This document shows, piece after piece, positions 23,399-34,398 of a stretch of DNA of 64,000 nucleotides. Below the pieces are notes generated by a model, which searched no databases, was not told the origin of the DNA, and worked only from the letters and a program-made list of their open reading frames with translations. Origin of the DNA: Dryocosmus kuriphilus (Eukaryota > Arthropoda > Insecta > Hymenoptera > Cynipidae); assembly GCA_038277395.1 (NCBI GenBank), contig CM076195.1, forward strand, positions 16,748,535-16,812,534. The letters run 5' to 3'. The position numbers and the translations under genes are program-made. Each line of letters opens with the position of its first letter. Position 1 is the first letter of the stretch.

Positions 23399-24087
23399 TC
23401 ATTCCACGACTACCATAGGCACACCAAGTGAAATCATGGCCACCCTAATCTGCTGCAGTTGTCCTTCAATCAGGTTTACTGCTTCGCTTAGGACTACCTT
23501 CGTCAAGTGACTTTCCCTGTAGGTGTGTTGCTGCTTATGGAGTGGCCTACTTAACAACACCCTATCGCAGATATATCTATCCACCAGTCTTTCCACTGTT
23601 TTCAGCAGGAAAGATGTTAGGCTGATGGGACGGCAATCCCTGCGTAAGGTATAACTGATCCTGCCTGCTTTTGGAATAAAAACTGTTCTCGCAACCCTCC
23701 ATGACGCCGGGAGATATGCCAACGTCAAATTAGCCCTAGCAAGCCTCACTAGCGACCCTATAATGATCTCTCCAGCCCTCTGTAAGAGGACTGAATATAT
23801 GCCATCCGGATCAGGAGACTTATAAGGACTAACGCACTTCAGGGCCCACCTGAACCTGGCGGGGTGACAATATCGTTGACTAGCCACCGTTTCGGGCCTA
23901 GTTTGGCCGCTGGCGAATTTTCTTGTATTGTTGGTATCTTCTCCTTCTCTCCAGGCCTTGAAAAGACCGGAAAATGTGCCTTGATCAGGTGAGCCAAGGT
24001 ATTCCCGTCCGACTCTGAGTATCCCCACTCGGGCAATTTTAGAGGGCCGAGAATAGCGTCTGGATTTCGAGAAAGCAGCTTCTCCAA
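23399..24087 (-). pseudogene. LINE reverse transcriptase, N-terminal half
   Basis: The frame reads SPYKSPDPDGIYSVLLQ, then LPASWRVARTVFIPKAGR, CRPISLTSFLLKTVERLVDR and PLHKQQHTYRESHLT, the standard opening of LOA/R1-type RT (motifs 0 to 2). An overlapping frame (23839-24087) supplies the region just upstream. The frame then breaks before the catalytic YxDD box; fragments of the rest continue in other frames to about 22650 (LMWIYSAILRPRLTYAAVVWW). Confidence 0.8.
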
Positions 24088-25179
24088 TCTAGCCGATTCT
24101 GCTCCCTTCTCGATGTCTGTGCAAAAGTTGCCCGAGCTCTCTTGCTATGCCTTACGTATTGCACCCCTATATTCATCCCTCATCGTTGTGAATGAGGTCC
24201 ACAGTTCCTTCGTTTTTCCAGTACTGGCACGTCTGAACTTCACTCTGGTTTTCTTGTAAAGCTTTTCGAGTTTCCCATTCCACCAATTGTACAGAGAGTG
24301 ATGTCAATCGGGGTATTACCTGTGTTAAGGATATCTAGATGAGTGGTGATTAGTTATCCCAGCAGATCATTACCTCTAGAGTTGATGTCTGTGCTGCCCC
24401 ACAAAATATCTTGGGAGTTACGGTCGCATTGCAACAGAAGAGGAAGACCCCTTATCTTGCAATATTCCACCAGTGTACGTAACTCCACTGGTGGGTCCGT
24501 ATCGCTGTCTTACGGAAAATAAGCTGATCCCAAAACCAGCCTACCTATTCCCCCGAGATCAGTGACTGTTATCATCATGTCTCTCGAACACAGCTCAAGC
24601 AGCCGGACAGCGTTGACTCCCTTCGCCAGTATGCAAGACCTTGATTTGGCCGCCTTGGGGTCACTGTAATAGAAACGACTAGCCCCTCTTAATCCTCTTA
24701 CAGTATCTCGAACTAATCAAGATTCTTAGATTAGCGAGGTACCTATGTGCCTCGTAGCCATGCCCCTCTGCAAAACTGCAGAGGCCCTTTTGCTGTGACG
24801 TAAGTTAATTTGAGTAATGGTTAGACCAGAAGCAGTCATTTAGGTCTGCTCCCGATCTTCCCGTGTCTCGGCAGCCTCCTTCTGTTCCTGGCCGGAAACC
24901 CTAAAGTTGACCTGTCCAAAGTGATAGGAGGGCCTGTTTTTAAGGGCCGCAAGAGCCCTCGTCTGGGGTTGAGGAATTTTCACAACTAGGGGATGCCTGG
25001 TGCCTCCTGCTGAGTCCTTTTCCTGAGGCCTATTGTGCCTAGCGATTCGCCAGGACGCTGTCTAAAGTGAGGGGTTGAATTCCTCCTAACGCCGGAGCAC
25101 CACAGACGGGTCATTCAGATTACCTGGGAACCACGCCGCGGCGTAGCCCTCACCATCTTCTGGAGCAACTCAACCCACC

Positions 25180-25969
25180 CACCTTGAGAGTTGCATCTTC
25201 CCACGGCCTTGTCTCGACCACAGCTTTGAGTAGTCAAGCTTTAGCCGCTAAGTCTGCTACCACAAATACGAAGACCTCTACCCTGCAGAAGGAGGTTACG
25301 AACCTTGACCATTCATCTGGAGACACTATTTCGAGCGCCCTTCAGGTAGCCTTCCTGAAGATCTCAATCTGCCCCGTCGTAAGCAGTGAGGCCGGGTAGT
25401 TGACAACAGCCACCACCATCGTCAGGGGATCAGTCCACTGAGCGGCCGTCATTCCAGCTCCCAACGACTCTTTGTCCATCGGCTTCTGGGCCGCCTTATG
25501 CCTCTTCACAGCCTTAGTCACCCCAGTGGCGTATCCTCTGAGCTCCTTCCTCTCTTCTGTGCCTCAGTGCTGGTTATCGGCGTCGTAGTTGTCGATACTA
25601 CAGCTTTCGCAGCTGCTCTACTAGCCTGCTGCAGCTGCCTCCTCATTTTCTTTTTTTCAGAGAATCGTTGACGCTTTTATTTTTGGGGGATCGATCGGTC
25701 TTTCCCGTTACCATAGCCTGGTTCAGAGGGGCCGTCAATCCCTGAGCTCCCGAGAGAATTGGAGGCATAGCCGCCACCTTACCTTGGCATGCCGGGGAGA
25801 CAGATGGGGAGCAGCGGGTTCTGTTATACCCGTTAAAGCCCAACCCCTCTTCCCACTCTGCCACCTCCCTTCCTTCTCCTTTTGTGTTTGCAGTAATGTT
25901 TGTTTCTATTTTAAACCCACGAGAAGCTAGGAAGTTGAACCGTCCGCCCCTGCAAAACCCCGTACGCAA
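25180..25969 (-). pseudogene. LINE ORF1-like region
   Basis: The first frame (25643-25969) is hydrophilic and ends in a basic stretch KNKSVNDSLKKRK. Frames continuing to 25180 include text that resembles the hydrophobic core of ORF1 proteins accompanying R1/LOA RTs (from memory similar to a DUF4780-type domain), but several frame breaks prevent a firm call. Position directly 5' of ORF2 supports ORF1. Confidence 0.45.
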
Positions 25970-26214
25970 GGGTAAGACTAAATACTCGAGGAGGTCGTCC
26001 GGTGTCTTCGAGAGGCCGTTACGAAACCTTCGTAACCCTCAGGTGCCAAAGTGCCATGGGCACGATCACTCTACGCCCATGGCTAAGGGAGGTGGTCACA
26101 TTGATTGAAACACTAAATGTTCAGATATCCGCTTGCAGGCCACCATACCAGACGGAGAGATGTTTCTTGGTCGCTATGCGAGCTGCAGGTCATTCCTGCC
26201 CCGATTTCAAACTA

Positions 26215-26300
26215 AAAATCGGTCCGGGAGGGATCTCGACCCAGGGATCCAGAAGGCCCGTGTTAGCTAGGCTCTTTCACCGTACGACCATACTGCAATC
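26215..26300 (-). pseudogene. tRNA-like segment (probable SINE head)
   Basis: On minus, TATGGTCGTACGGTGAAAG resembles an A box and CTGGGTCGAGATCCC a B box with a partly paired T arm. It lies in a GC-rich 26.1-26.35 kb segment without coding sequence. Confidence 0.4.
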
Positions 26301-26384
26301 ACGCATACTCGGAGAGCCCGTTTATACGGATCCTTTTCCTCTCACCCAGGAGAGTCCGTTTATAGGGAAACTGCCACGATAAAA

Positions 26385-26804
26385 TTAACACTCAACGATT
26401 CTGACCTGGAATCGTTGAAGATTCCAAACGGCGAGCGTCGGCTCAAAATGTCCGCCGCACAGCGGAAAAGTAGATTGGGAGACTACAGAACGATACGTCG
26501 ACACTTGGCACTCGTCCAGACAGAAGTGACACTTTCCACCTACAACTTTGGCGGCTACGGCTATGCGTGTCGTGCTTCGACTCCCGCCCTCCTGCGCATA
26601 CTTCGCTGCGCCTTTCCGAGAGATCCCGCCACTACCACTATCTTTGGGTGTTTCGCCGGTCATGGGCGATTTAGAGACGGAAATCTCATCCGTATTATGC
26701 CCCCGTTGTACAGCAACTTGCTGTGCCCACGACCTTTCAACTTCATTGGATAGGGCCTGGCCTGTACTGAATCCAAAATGGAGGTAATCACGGCCTCGTG
26801 ACAT
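26385..26804 (-). pseudogene. Gag-like frame of an LTR element (tentative)
   Basis: A 139-codon frame with a basic, Ser/Gly-rich start and a KCHFCLDEC Cys cluster in a setting resembling insect retroelement Gag. Immediately 3' on minus is a TCGTTGAGTGTTAATTTTAT word that is also found at 16373-16395, downstream of the protease remnant. This suggests a shared element family. No domain is firmly recognised. Confidence 0.3.
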
Positions 26805-26984
26805 GCTTCAACTATCAATCAACGCTTCCAGGGGATCAACTCGTTGGCAGACGAAATGAAACAGAAAAAGAAACCAAAAACATAATACTAAGAACTAAAA
26901 TTCTTGATTCCATCTCGAGAAACTTGACCAATCATACATGAGTATCTTAAAGAAAAACAAAATACCGACAGAAGTGTTAGAAAT

Positions 26985-27870
26985 AATTGACTTCTGTCTG
27001 GACTTCATTCTCGCGTGATCCTCCGCGAAGGAAAGAGGGGCTATTTATATAATAAAAAGGTACAGACAAATCTAAGTACCGTGCAGTCGAAACTGCCACG
27101 TTACCAAATAGCTGATGTATTGCTTCATTAAGCTCCCATTTCTTTTCTAATAGTTGTCTAATTGTAAACATTTGATCGCTTGTAGATCGGTTTCGGCGAA
27201 ATCCACACTGGTAATCCCCAATGATTTCCTCAGCAAAAGGGGTTAGTCTACTTAAGATTACATTGGACAGGATCTTATAGCACGAAGGCACAAGTGAAAT
27301 TACCCGATACTTGTTACAGTTCGTTTTATCGCCTTTTTTAAAAATGGGTATAATAATAGAGGTATTCCATTCCTCCGGTATGCGTTCTGTTTCCCAGATT
27401 GTGGGTATTAATTTACAAATTTTCCTTGTAAGGGAGGGACCCCCATTTTCTATCATTTCTGATCTTTATGGACCTTTCTATTTCTCTATCAGTAGGCTCA
27501 GCAATAAATAGAACAGCAGTGTGGATTTCACCGAGATTATCTTCAACGGGGGCTTTGCGTACGTTAAATGGCTTACCGAAATAATTTTTCCATAAATTTA
27601 GTCTCTCTGTCGCATCAGCTACTAGATTGCCATTTTGGCCCCTCATTACTTCCGTTCTACTTTAAAAGTATTTCCTTATAAAATTGATTCCCCTGTACAA
27701 CTCACGTGGGTTATTTTGTTTATTATGCGTTTCTATTGCTAGTATTTTATTCTTTTCCCACTCCCTTCTCTTGGATCTATAAAGCCTATTTGTACTTTTA
27801 CTAAACTCGAGATACCTTCTATGTGTTTGATTGCACTTATTTTGTAAACTAATTAGTTAGTTTGGCATTT
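26985..27870 (-). pseudogene. RTE-type LINE RT, N-terminal half
   Basis: Minus-strand frames give connector sequence with WKNYFGKPFNV (27413-27646). After a frame change comes IPEEWNTSIIIPIFKKGDK, NKYRVISLVPSCYKILSNVI, IIGDYQCGFRRNRSTSDQMF and IRQLLEKKWELNEAIHQLF. These are RT motifs 0-2 of RTE/Jockey-like elements. Homology stops exactly before motif A at about 27105 and unrelated text follows. The missing motif A onwards is present at 15990-15290. Confidence 0.8.
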
Positions 27871-27879
27871 CGTTGCTTT

Positions 27880-29100
27880 TCAAACCATAGTTTTCACTCT
27901 TCAGCTTAAGGTAATATAGAAATTTTAATTTAATTTGAAAACTAAAACTGTATAGAAGAAGATACATAAAATATCATAAAGCTGCAAAAAATCTAATAAT
28001 AACCAAATATGATATATCGTATATAATGTTCATTGAATTTATTTTCATTACTATATCTAATTTAAAAAATTTAAGAAATCCTGAGAAAGTTAAATAAAAT
28101 ATTTTGATATCTAACAAAAACTTTCTGAAATTCCATAAATCCTGAGAAAATTGAAAAAATAAGAATAATTTTAACTCTAAAAAATACTGAAATCCTAAAG
28201 GATTAGAGAGTTTTCGTTAGAGAAAGAGACATATTTAAGGCACAAAAGAAGTTTCAAGGAAAATAATTATTAAAAAATAAGACAAATATCTAAGACTAAA
28301 GAAACTGAATAAGAAAATAGAAAAAATTTTGTACGTAAAGAATATAAATCTCGAGAAGAATTTTATTCTAATTAAAGAAAATTCTCTAAAATCTAACACC
28401 AGCGATGACCGATAATAAAGAAGTAGTTTATCGAGGTAGAATTAAGAATAGACAGAATAATCTAAACAATCGAAACATGAAAAAGATAAGTAACAAAAAT
28501 AAAAACTTCGATTCAAGGTCTTCTTTTTCTTGGTTTTGCATATTATTAGGCGCTGTGTAAAGAAGAAAAATTTCGAAAATTTGTCTTATTCGAAAGAAGA
28601 CATTATACAGAAACATTATATAGGGAGGACACAATTGAAACTCGACCCTAACAGACACTTATGTGAAAGAATATAATTGTATACCGAGACCAATGAACTA
28701 GAAGATCCAGAGATATTGAGGTATTGATGTGTAGGGATTTAAAATATGCTAAAAATCCATTATATTCAACCCATTGTAGAGCAGGAACTCAGCTCCTCAT
28801 CGAAATCGCTGTAATTAAGATTCTATTAGAATACGGACAAGTACTAAAAATAATTAAATTATATTTTAGAAAACTTACAATGCATATGAAGAAAAATATG
28901 AAAAATCCAAGAAAAAAAAGCGATTTGTGCAAGATTCTGTAAAGAAGTTTCAAAATTGAAAATCGCTACCCTTCAAATTGTTTAAGTATAAAATTACAAA
29001 AAATATCAGAGAAAACCACGTTCCAAAATTTTTCGCAACATTCTTCTCGTCACTGAAATATTTCTTATATCATCTCTTCTCTGAGAACCATTACACATAT
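27880..29100. other. AT-rich non-coding sequence
   Basis: Lacks long open frames and recognisable repeats apart from loose ATCCTGAGAAARTT-type similarity near 28080 and 28140. Confidence 0.5.
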
Positions 29101-29101
29101 A

Positions 29102-30370
29102 CAGTCTGTTTCACAAGAAAGAATACGCGCTTTCTCGAAAATTTTTAAAGATTTTTGTTCGTTTCTTTTTTAGCCTGACTGTACGTTTCAAGAGCAAGAG
29201 CGGAACTGCCGACTTGGTTCAGTCTCATTCGAAGTGTCGGATAGTGAACAAGTTTGCGCAATGAGTGCAGTATACGCTAAACGGTTCGAAGCTGTGTTTT
29301 TGTGCAGCAATGCACACGGACCAAAACTTTCATACTCAGCTGCTGCTAAAGTGCTTAAAAAGTCTAAGTACTTCGTGCAAAAGTGGTTGGAGCGGTATAG
29401 GGACACCAAAGCTGTTGACGATCTTCCAGGAAAAGGAGAAACGCGAGCAACGTCCAGCAAGGAGGATAAGGGGACCATCGCACTATTCAAGCTCAACCCC
29501 ACTCTACGGCTGCGCGAAGCTAAGGCTAAGCTAGCGGAGAAGGGATTAGACGTTAGTATAAACACCATAAGATGCAGATTAGCTGAGGCAAACATGCAGT
29601 ACCGTAGCACGAGGCAGAAACCCCTGCTCTCAGAAGTGCACATGCAAAAACTGCTGTCATGGGCTATGGAAAATAATGATCGCGATTGGTCAAATGTGAT
29701 TTTTTCCGACGAAGCATCCTTTTGGGCATGGGTTCCAATAAAACGTGCCTGGTCAGGCAAAGGTGAGCGGTTCCTCCAGCGAACTGTTAAACACCCAGTA
29801 AAGATTCATGTTTGGGGATGCTTCTTACAGCACGGTTTTGGCTGTTTAGAGCTGTTCACTGAGAAAACCTGAACGCGGAAAAAATGGTCAAAATCTACAA
29901 GCATGGTCTTCTGAGGTCTGCAGAAAAGATGTTTGGAGCCAATAATGAGTTTTGGATCCTTCAAGAGGACAACGATCCCAAACATTGCAGTGGCATCTGC
30001 AAGAACTGGAAAGCTGAAAATGGCGTCGTCACCTTGGCCTGGCCTTCACAATCTCCTGATGCCAATCCGATTGAAAATATGTGGAGTGTCGTTAAGAGAA
30101 AACTTGCAGGAAGGCGTGTATTCACCCTCAAGCAGCTCTCTCGACGAATTAGAGAGGTGTGGCGCTCTCTATCCTTAGAATATGCTGAAAAATTAGTCGA
30201 GAGCATGCCCAGAAGATGCCAGGCCATTATCAAGAATAATGGTGAATGGACCATTTATTAAGATAAGTCCTCCCTAATTTTTAAAGCGTTTTTTCATGCC
30301 AAAAAAGAAAAATAAAGTTTTCTTTAAAACTTTTCGAGAAAACGCGTATTCTTTCTTGTGCAACAGACTG
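29102..30370 (+). mobile_element. Tc1-type transposon, nearly intact (1269 bp)
   Basis: Terminal inverted repeats start CAGTCTGTTTCACAAGAAAG (left) and CAGTCTGTTGCACAAGAAAG (right, reverse complement), and continue about 50 bp. TA dinucleotides flank both ends (29100-29101 and 30371-30372), the Tc1/mariner target site. The interior is filled by one transposase gene. The two ends differ at few positions, so the insertion is fairly young. Confidence 0.92.
29261..30261 (+). pseudogene. Tc1-family DD34E transposase with one frameshift
   Basis: I start at the ATG at 29261. An N-terminal helix-turn-helix pair (around SYSAAAKVLKKSKYFVQKWL) is followed by a second DNA-binding domain. The catalytic domain has Asp in VIFSDEASFW, Asp in LQEDNDPKH and Glu in DANPIENMW. 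There are 34 residues between the second Asp (first D of DNDPKH) and the Glu, so it is DD34E. The frame changes once, in an A run at about 29862-29868, giving a TGA at 29870; the rest resumes at about 29884 and stops at 30261. Without that lesion the gene would be full length for the family (~335-340 residues). The protein excises and inserts the element at TA sites in the nucleus. Confidence 0.92.
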
Positions 30371-30372
30371 TA

Positions 30373-31305
30373 TAAATGATTAGAAATACTAATATGAATT
30401 TCTATTTCTAGGATCCAGTCAACCGAGAAGCATCTGAATATTCGATTAAAACCTATTAAATCCTAATCTCTTATCTCTTACCTTATACTTTCCCAACTTG
30501 ATCTTAAATCATAACAATTCCTAATCAATAGAATATTTTTCAGGGATAGAAAAACGACATACTTCAGACAAATAAGAAAAGGTGTTCTATATTTCTATAA
30601 TTCTTCGATCTTTCGAGAACTATACGTTCTGCTCATCACAATACAAATAGTCAATGGGTTCCAACTGATACTTCAATAGAGTAAACAGAGAACAAGTTGT
30701 AGAATCCCATGTTCTCTGTTTCAAAAACTGTTTGTAAAAATCTGTAAGAGATGGAAAGAAGATATTCTAAGACTATAAGGATGCTAAAAGACAAGTTGAA
30801 AAATAGAGGTTAAAAGTGTTAGGAAAATACTATTACCTAAGTTAAGAAGACATTGTAGTTGAAAACATTAGTTAAATACGTCAAAGATATAAAATTAAAT
30901 AAAGAAAAAAGAAACTTAACTTCCCTTTTTCTAGAAAATTAATTTTAAAAGCTTTTTTATATTTAAAAGTGATACAGAGACAGAACGAAAGCTCTGCTCT
31001 GTATTTAGAATGAGAATAAGGAAGAAGAAATAGAAATGTATGAATAAAACTAATTTTATGTACCTTTTCATATCTGATAAACTAAAATTTTCTAGAGTTT
31101 GATTATAAAATAATTTTTTGACAATTTAATTTCAAAATCTGTAGTTTCTAACGTCGGATTAAATATAAAATTAAATTGTTGAATCTAAGATAATACTATA
31201 AATTGAACTGCAAGAATTTAAATCAGTTTTTATAATCAGGCATTTGTCACATTGTTTTTAATAAAATACACTTCTACCACTAGTCTTTTAAATTGATTAG
31301 GTTCG
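30373..31305. other. AT-rich non-coding sequence
   Basis: No supported gene, repeat or RNA feature. Confidence 0.5.
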
Positions 31306-31309
31306 TGAT

Positions 31310-32088
31310 GCAACACTTCCATGTTACCCCATTTAAAACAGTATGCCCTTTTTCAGCCAAATTATGTATGTCTCGTTATCCACTTCAAGTTGACCTAGCA
31401 TTTAGGCGTGTTCCCCATGAATAGCTTTTTATCTCCATTGCATCTCTAATTCCGCTATGGTTTTTGCCCTAATATTGAAGCCTTCCTTTGAAGACAAGTT
31501 CAGTGGCATGTAATCGAGGTACGCTTCATAGATCTTATTGTAAAGTACGTCTCGCTTCCTGTTAAAGTAATCTCGCAACTATATGACTTGTTATTCACAC
31601 AATTGCTTAACGTCTACAACGCCATGACCCTCTCTACATCGTGGCAGCATTATCCTTTCAATCGCTGAATTACTGTAATGCAATCAATGCTTGGACATTT
31701 CTACGCGCTGATGGTTCTGTTTATCCTTTCAAGATCACAGTTCGACCATTTGGTAAGCCCAAAGGAGTATGTAAAGACAGGATTTGCATAGGAGTTAATA
31801 GCCATGATGTTGTTGACTGAATTGAGAGAACTCTTCAGAACAGTCTTCACTCTTGGAGTGAAAACAGTCATAACTCTTTTCTCAACTATCGTATGCTCAA
31901 TACCCTTAGGCTCAAGAATACCCAAATATTTATATGACTCGCCATCAGCCATTGCCCCCATCCAATCCTCGTTTTCATTCTCTTGTTCTGCGATCCCTAG
32001 TTCTTCTTTGTTTAAATGTATATTACTGCATTTATCTAGTTCGAACTCCATTTGGATGTCATTGGAAAAATGCTTTGTTATATGGTAT
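31310..32088 (-). pseudogene. R2-type LINE fragment (RT thumb and downstream)
   Basis: On minus the frame begins next to the LTR junction with HFSNDIQMEFELDKCSNIHL, which follows motif C in R2-type RTs. Then come ESYKYLGILEPKGIEHTIVE and INSYANPVFTYSFGLTKWS. After frame changes there is AIERIMLPRCREGHG-type text to about 31310. It is related to, but distinct from, the R2-type LINE at 11.7-14.9 kb. It is truncated where the LTR begins. Confidence 0.8.
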
Positions 32089-32507
32089 AACGCGGACGTT
32101 ACCGGGCGATTAGCGGGGTTCACAGCCGAGCCCGGTCGGAAACCTACGAAGGAACCCGACCGGACAGTCCGCTGCTGAGCTCACCAACCGCCTGTGATTC
32201 AGTCTCAGGGTAGCTCTCGCTCCGTCGCCTCGTTTAACTCTTGTCACACTAAACAGCCTAGTTGTAAGTTGCAATATCGTGGATACCTTGTTGCTGTGTT
32301 TATGGTCGCCTATCTTACTGGGAGTAATATTGATGTGCCTTTGGGGTCAACCGCTTACTTTTGGTCTTCGCATTATTACTTAGCGTCATTACTGCAAGTC
32401 GAATAAATATCCTATACCACAATTTCGCCTTCCTATTTGTCGGGTCCACCTAATTCTTGGTTTCCTCCTCCTATCTCCCCTAACCAGCAAACGGTACCCG
32501 CTAAACC
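32089..32507 (+). repeat. LTR of a Gypsy-type element, plus orientation
   Basis: Starts TATAACGCGGACG, similar to the TGTAACGCCGG start of the LTR at 33.8 kb. It has a GC-rich self-complementary 5' part (AGCCCGGTCGG / CCGACCGG region, 32130-32165) and an AATAAA at 32402. It ends just before a primer-binding-site-like sequence. It cuts the R2-type LINE at its left edge. No matching gag-pol in plus orientation follows, so the element is truncated or rearranged. Confidence 0.7.
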
Positions 32508-32520
32508 TGGCGCCCAACGT
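32508..32520 (+). promoter_or_regulatory. Primer binding site
   Basis: TGGCGCCCAACGT lies immediately after the LTR. It matches the widely used tRNA-primed PBS of insect and retroviral LTR elements, where first-strand synthesis begins. Confidence 0.8.
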
Positions 32521-32737
32521 AATAACTCATGAACTTCCTTTTTTTTCGCCGAGATTAGGGAGCACAAAACCAACACGCCAGCCCATTTGAACGATCTGCG
32601 GTCAACAGGAAATCAATATTGATCTAGAAAAAATATTTTTTTAAATTGACACAAAACACAATACGGTGAGTCAGTGTGATAAATAAATTTGGTGAAATTT
32701 AAATCGAAGAAGTCGAGAGTACATGACAAGAAAATTT

Positions 32738-32945
32738 TGTATAAGGAATTGAATAAAATTCTCTCTGAAAAAAAGGAACGCCTTTCATCTCCGCTGGGAT
32801 TTGAACCCAGGACCTTTCATTTGCCGGATGACTGCAGAGAGAATTCAGAGCATTCGTCCATCAAACGAATAGTCCTGAGCTCGGATTCCGACGGAGTTGA
32901 AAGACGTTTCTTTTTCCATAGAGAATTTTATTTAATTTCTTATTG
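32738..32945. repeat. Palindrome-flanked tRNA-like unit
   Basis: Arms of about 55 bp, 32738-32796 and 32892-32945, are imperfect reverse complements (AATAAAATTCTCT core, then CTTTCA.CTCCG). Between them, on minus, CTGGGTTCAAATCCCAG forms a perfect T arm with a B box. The 5' part is not a standard tRNA. It could be a MITE that captured a tRNA-like gene or a SINE with flanking inversion. Confidence 0.5.
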
Positions 32946-33263
32946 AAAATAAATTCCAAATGGTCTCAGTGACGAAAAAACACGTTCTGAGATTGGAGCA
33001 GTTAATTAGGTTGGTACAAAAGATTTCTGTTTCGTCGATCTTAAAGCGGAATCTTCTGTTAGAATTGATAAGAAAAACTAAAATGAGAATTTTAGATAAA
33101 AATTGTACAAAAACATTTTTTTCTCAGTTTTCTCCGAAGTTCAGTGCCGATTCGAAAGGAAGAGCACGCCTTTCAATACAGTGTTCATACTCATCTATAA
33201 TCATCTTTACTGCAGCTTTCCTGACGATTTTATCCTTACCATGGTGGATGGCAGTGACTCTGC

Positions 33264-33319
33264 CCACTGACCAATGCATGTGAGGAAGTGTCCACTGACC
33301 AATGCATGGGAGGATGTTT
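33264..33319 (+). repeat. 28-bp tandem duplication
   Basis: CCACTGACCAATGCATG occurs twice, starting 28 bp apart, with near-identical following bases. Confidence 0.85.
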
Positions 33320-33324
33320 GTTCA

Positions 33325-33823
33325 GCGGGGTTGTTAATCCCGGAGGGGAAATCGGATTTGGAAGCCGAGACATTCGGGTGAAACGCAATAACAAATGTAG
33401 AGTCATAGAAATAACATATTTAATAGAACTTACGTTTGAAACTTTGCAGACAAATAGCGCAACTTGCCAGTTAGTAGTGAGTAATGCCGATCGCCGATAT
33501 GCGACATAGACATCCAAAGGTAGCGTGGCAAGGTCAGCAAAGCAAAAATCTCCATTAATATTCTTAATTCAAAATCAGAAACAAGGCGACACTCGCAGAC
33601 AATTTCCGACTCACAAAGATGGCGTTACCTCAAACCCATTAAAAACGAAGAAGATAACAGTAAGTGAGGCTTATAAGGCTGGTACAAGAAGGCTGGGAGG
33701 GGAAGGCTGCACGATAAAATTTACGGGCAGTGATCTCGGAAGTCGACCGCCGGAAATCCACGATAGGCCCCGAACGTACTCGGCTGCGCACCCCGATACT
33801 CGCCTTGTAAATCCGGCGTTACA
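33325..33823 (-). repeat. 3' LTR of Gypsy-1 (minus orientation)
   Basis: On minus the LTR opens TGTAACGCCGGATTTAC at 33823. It is directly preceded by a purine-only tract AAAGAGGAGGGGG (33824-33836), the polypurine tract that primes plus-strand DNA. The lower boundary, about 33325, is approximate. The first ~80 bp resemble the LTR at 32089, so the two belong to related families. Confidence 0.65.
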
Positions 33824-34035
33824 CCCCCTCCTCTTTATTGGGGTTTCGATATATAATTCAGATTTAACGTAATAAAGAAATTAATAGATCTTCCTCCTCT
33901 CTCTTCTAAGTTTCTTTACGTAGTCGTCGTACTTCCTCTGTCCGTTCTGGCATAATCAGCTATTCCGCCACTGATTTTGTGGTCTCCGCTGTCTCATATC
34001 ATTCCTTTTCTTCCTTTCTCCTTCACTGACCTCTA

Positions 34036-34398
34036 TCATCGACTCTTGAACTCCATCTGAAATTTGATCGAATGCTCGCGAGCTTGTTTCTCAAACTGTA
34101 ATGATAACTCGAAGAGTTTTTCTTGGAGATTCGTCTTTAAGATTTCGTCCAACTCTTCATCCTCTACTGTAATGCTTCTCTGCCCTCCTGCTGCGCCCTC
34201 CTGTTCTCTTAGGTCTTGTGTAGTTTGGTTTGATTGTGTTGTTGTTCGTAGCATTCTGCAGATACGGCGGTGTGGGTGATGTCTAATGGTATCCTTTGGC
34301 ACTCCCGAGGCTCTTTTCTTCAGCCAGTCAATTGACCTGCAATTGACTTGGTGTTCTGCCGTCGATTTCTCGCTTATAAATTCTGGTAGAAGAATCAC
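34036..34398 (-). pseudogene. Extra frame 3' of integrase in Gypsy-1
   Basis: 120 codons, rich in Gln, Glu, Arg, with a predicted helical end (ELDEILKTNLQEKLFELSLQ). It lies between the integrase C-terminus and the polypurine tract, where an envelope or other third ORF would sit. It has no signal peptide or membrane segment, so I do not call envelope. Function unknown. Confidence 0.35.

Larger units (their letters stand above)
21560..25970 (-). mobile_element. LOA/R1-type LINE, broken near-full-length copy
   Basis: On minus from 25970 the element reads ORF1-like frames (25180-25969), a damaged ORF2 5' region (24100-25150), RT (23399-24087 and in pieces to 22650), RNase H (21900-22450) and a C-terminal zinc-like tail. 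It ends in a 3' UTR that closes with an ATTATTATTATTG-type tail near 21560. RT followed by RNase H is the hallmark of the I/R1/LOA group. Frame changes occur throughout. Confidence 0.8.

Noticed and set aside
27089..27100. GAAACTGCCACG shared with 26367-26378 as a target duplication
   Set aside because: A 12-bp match is expected many times by chance in 64 kb and the flanks do not support an insertion.
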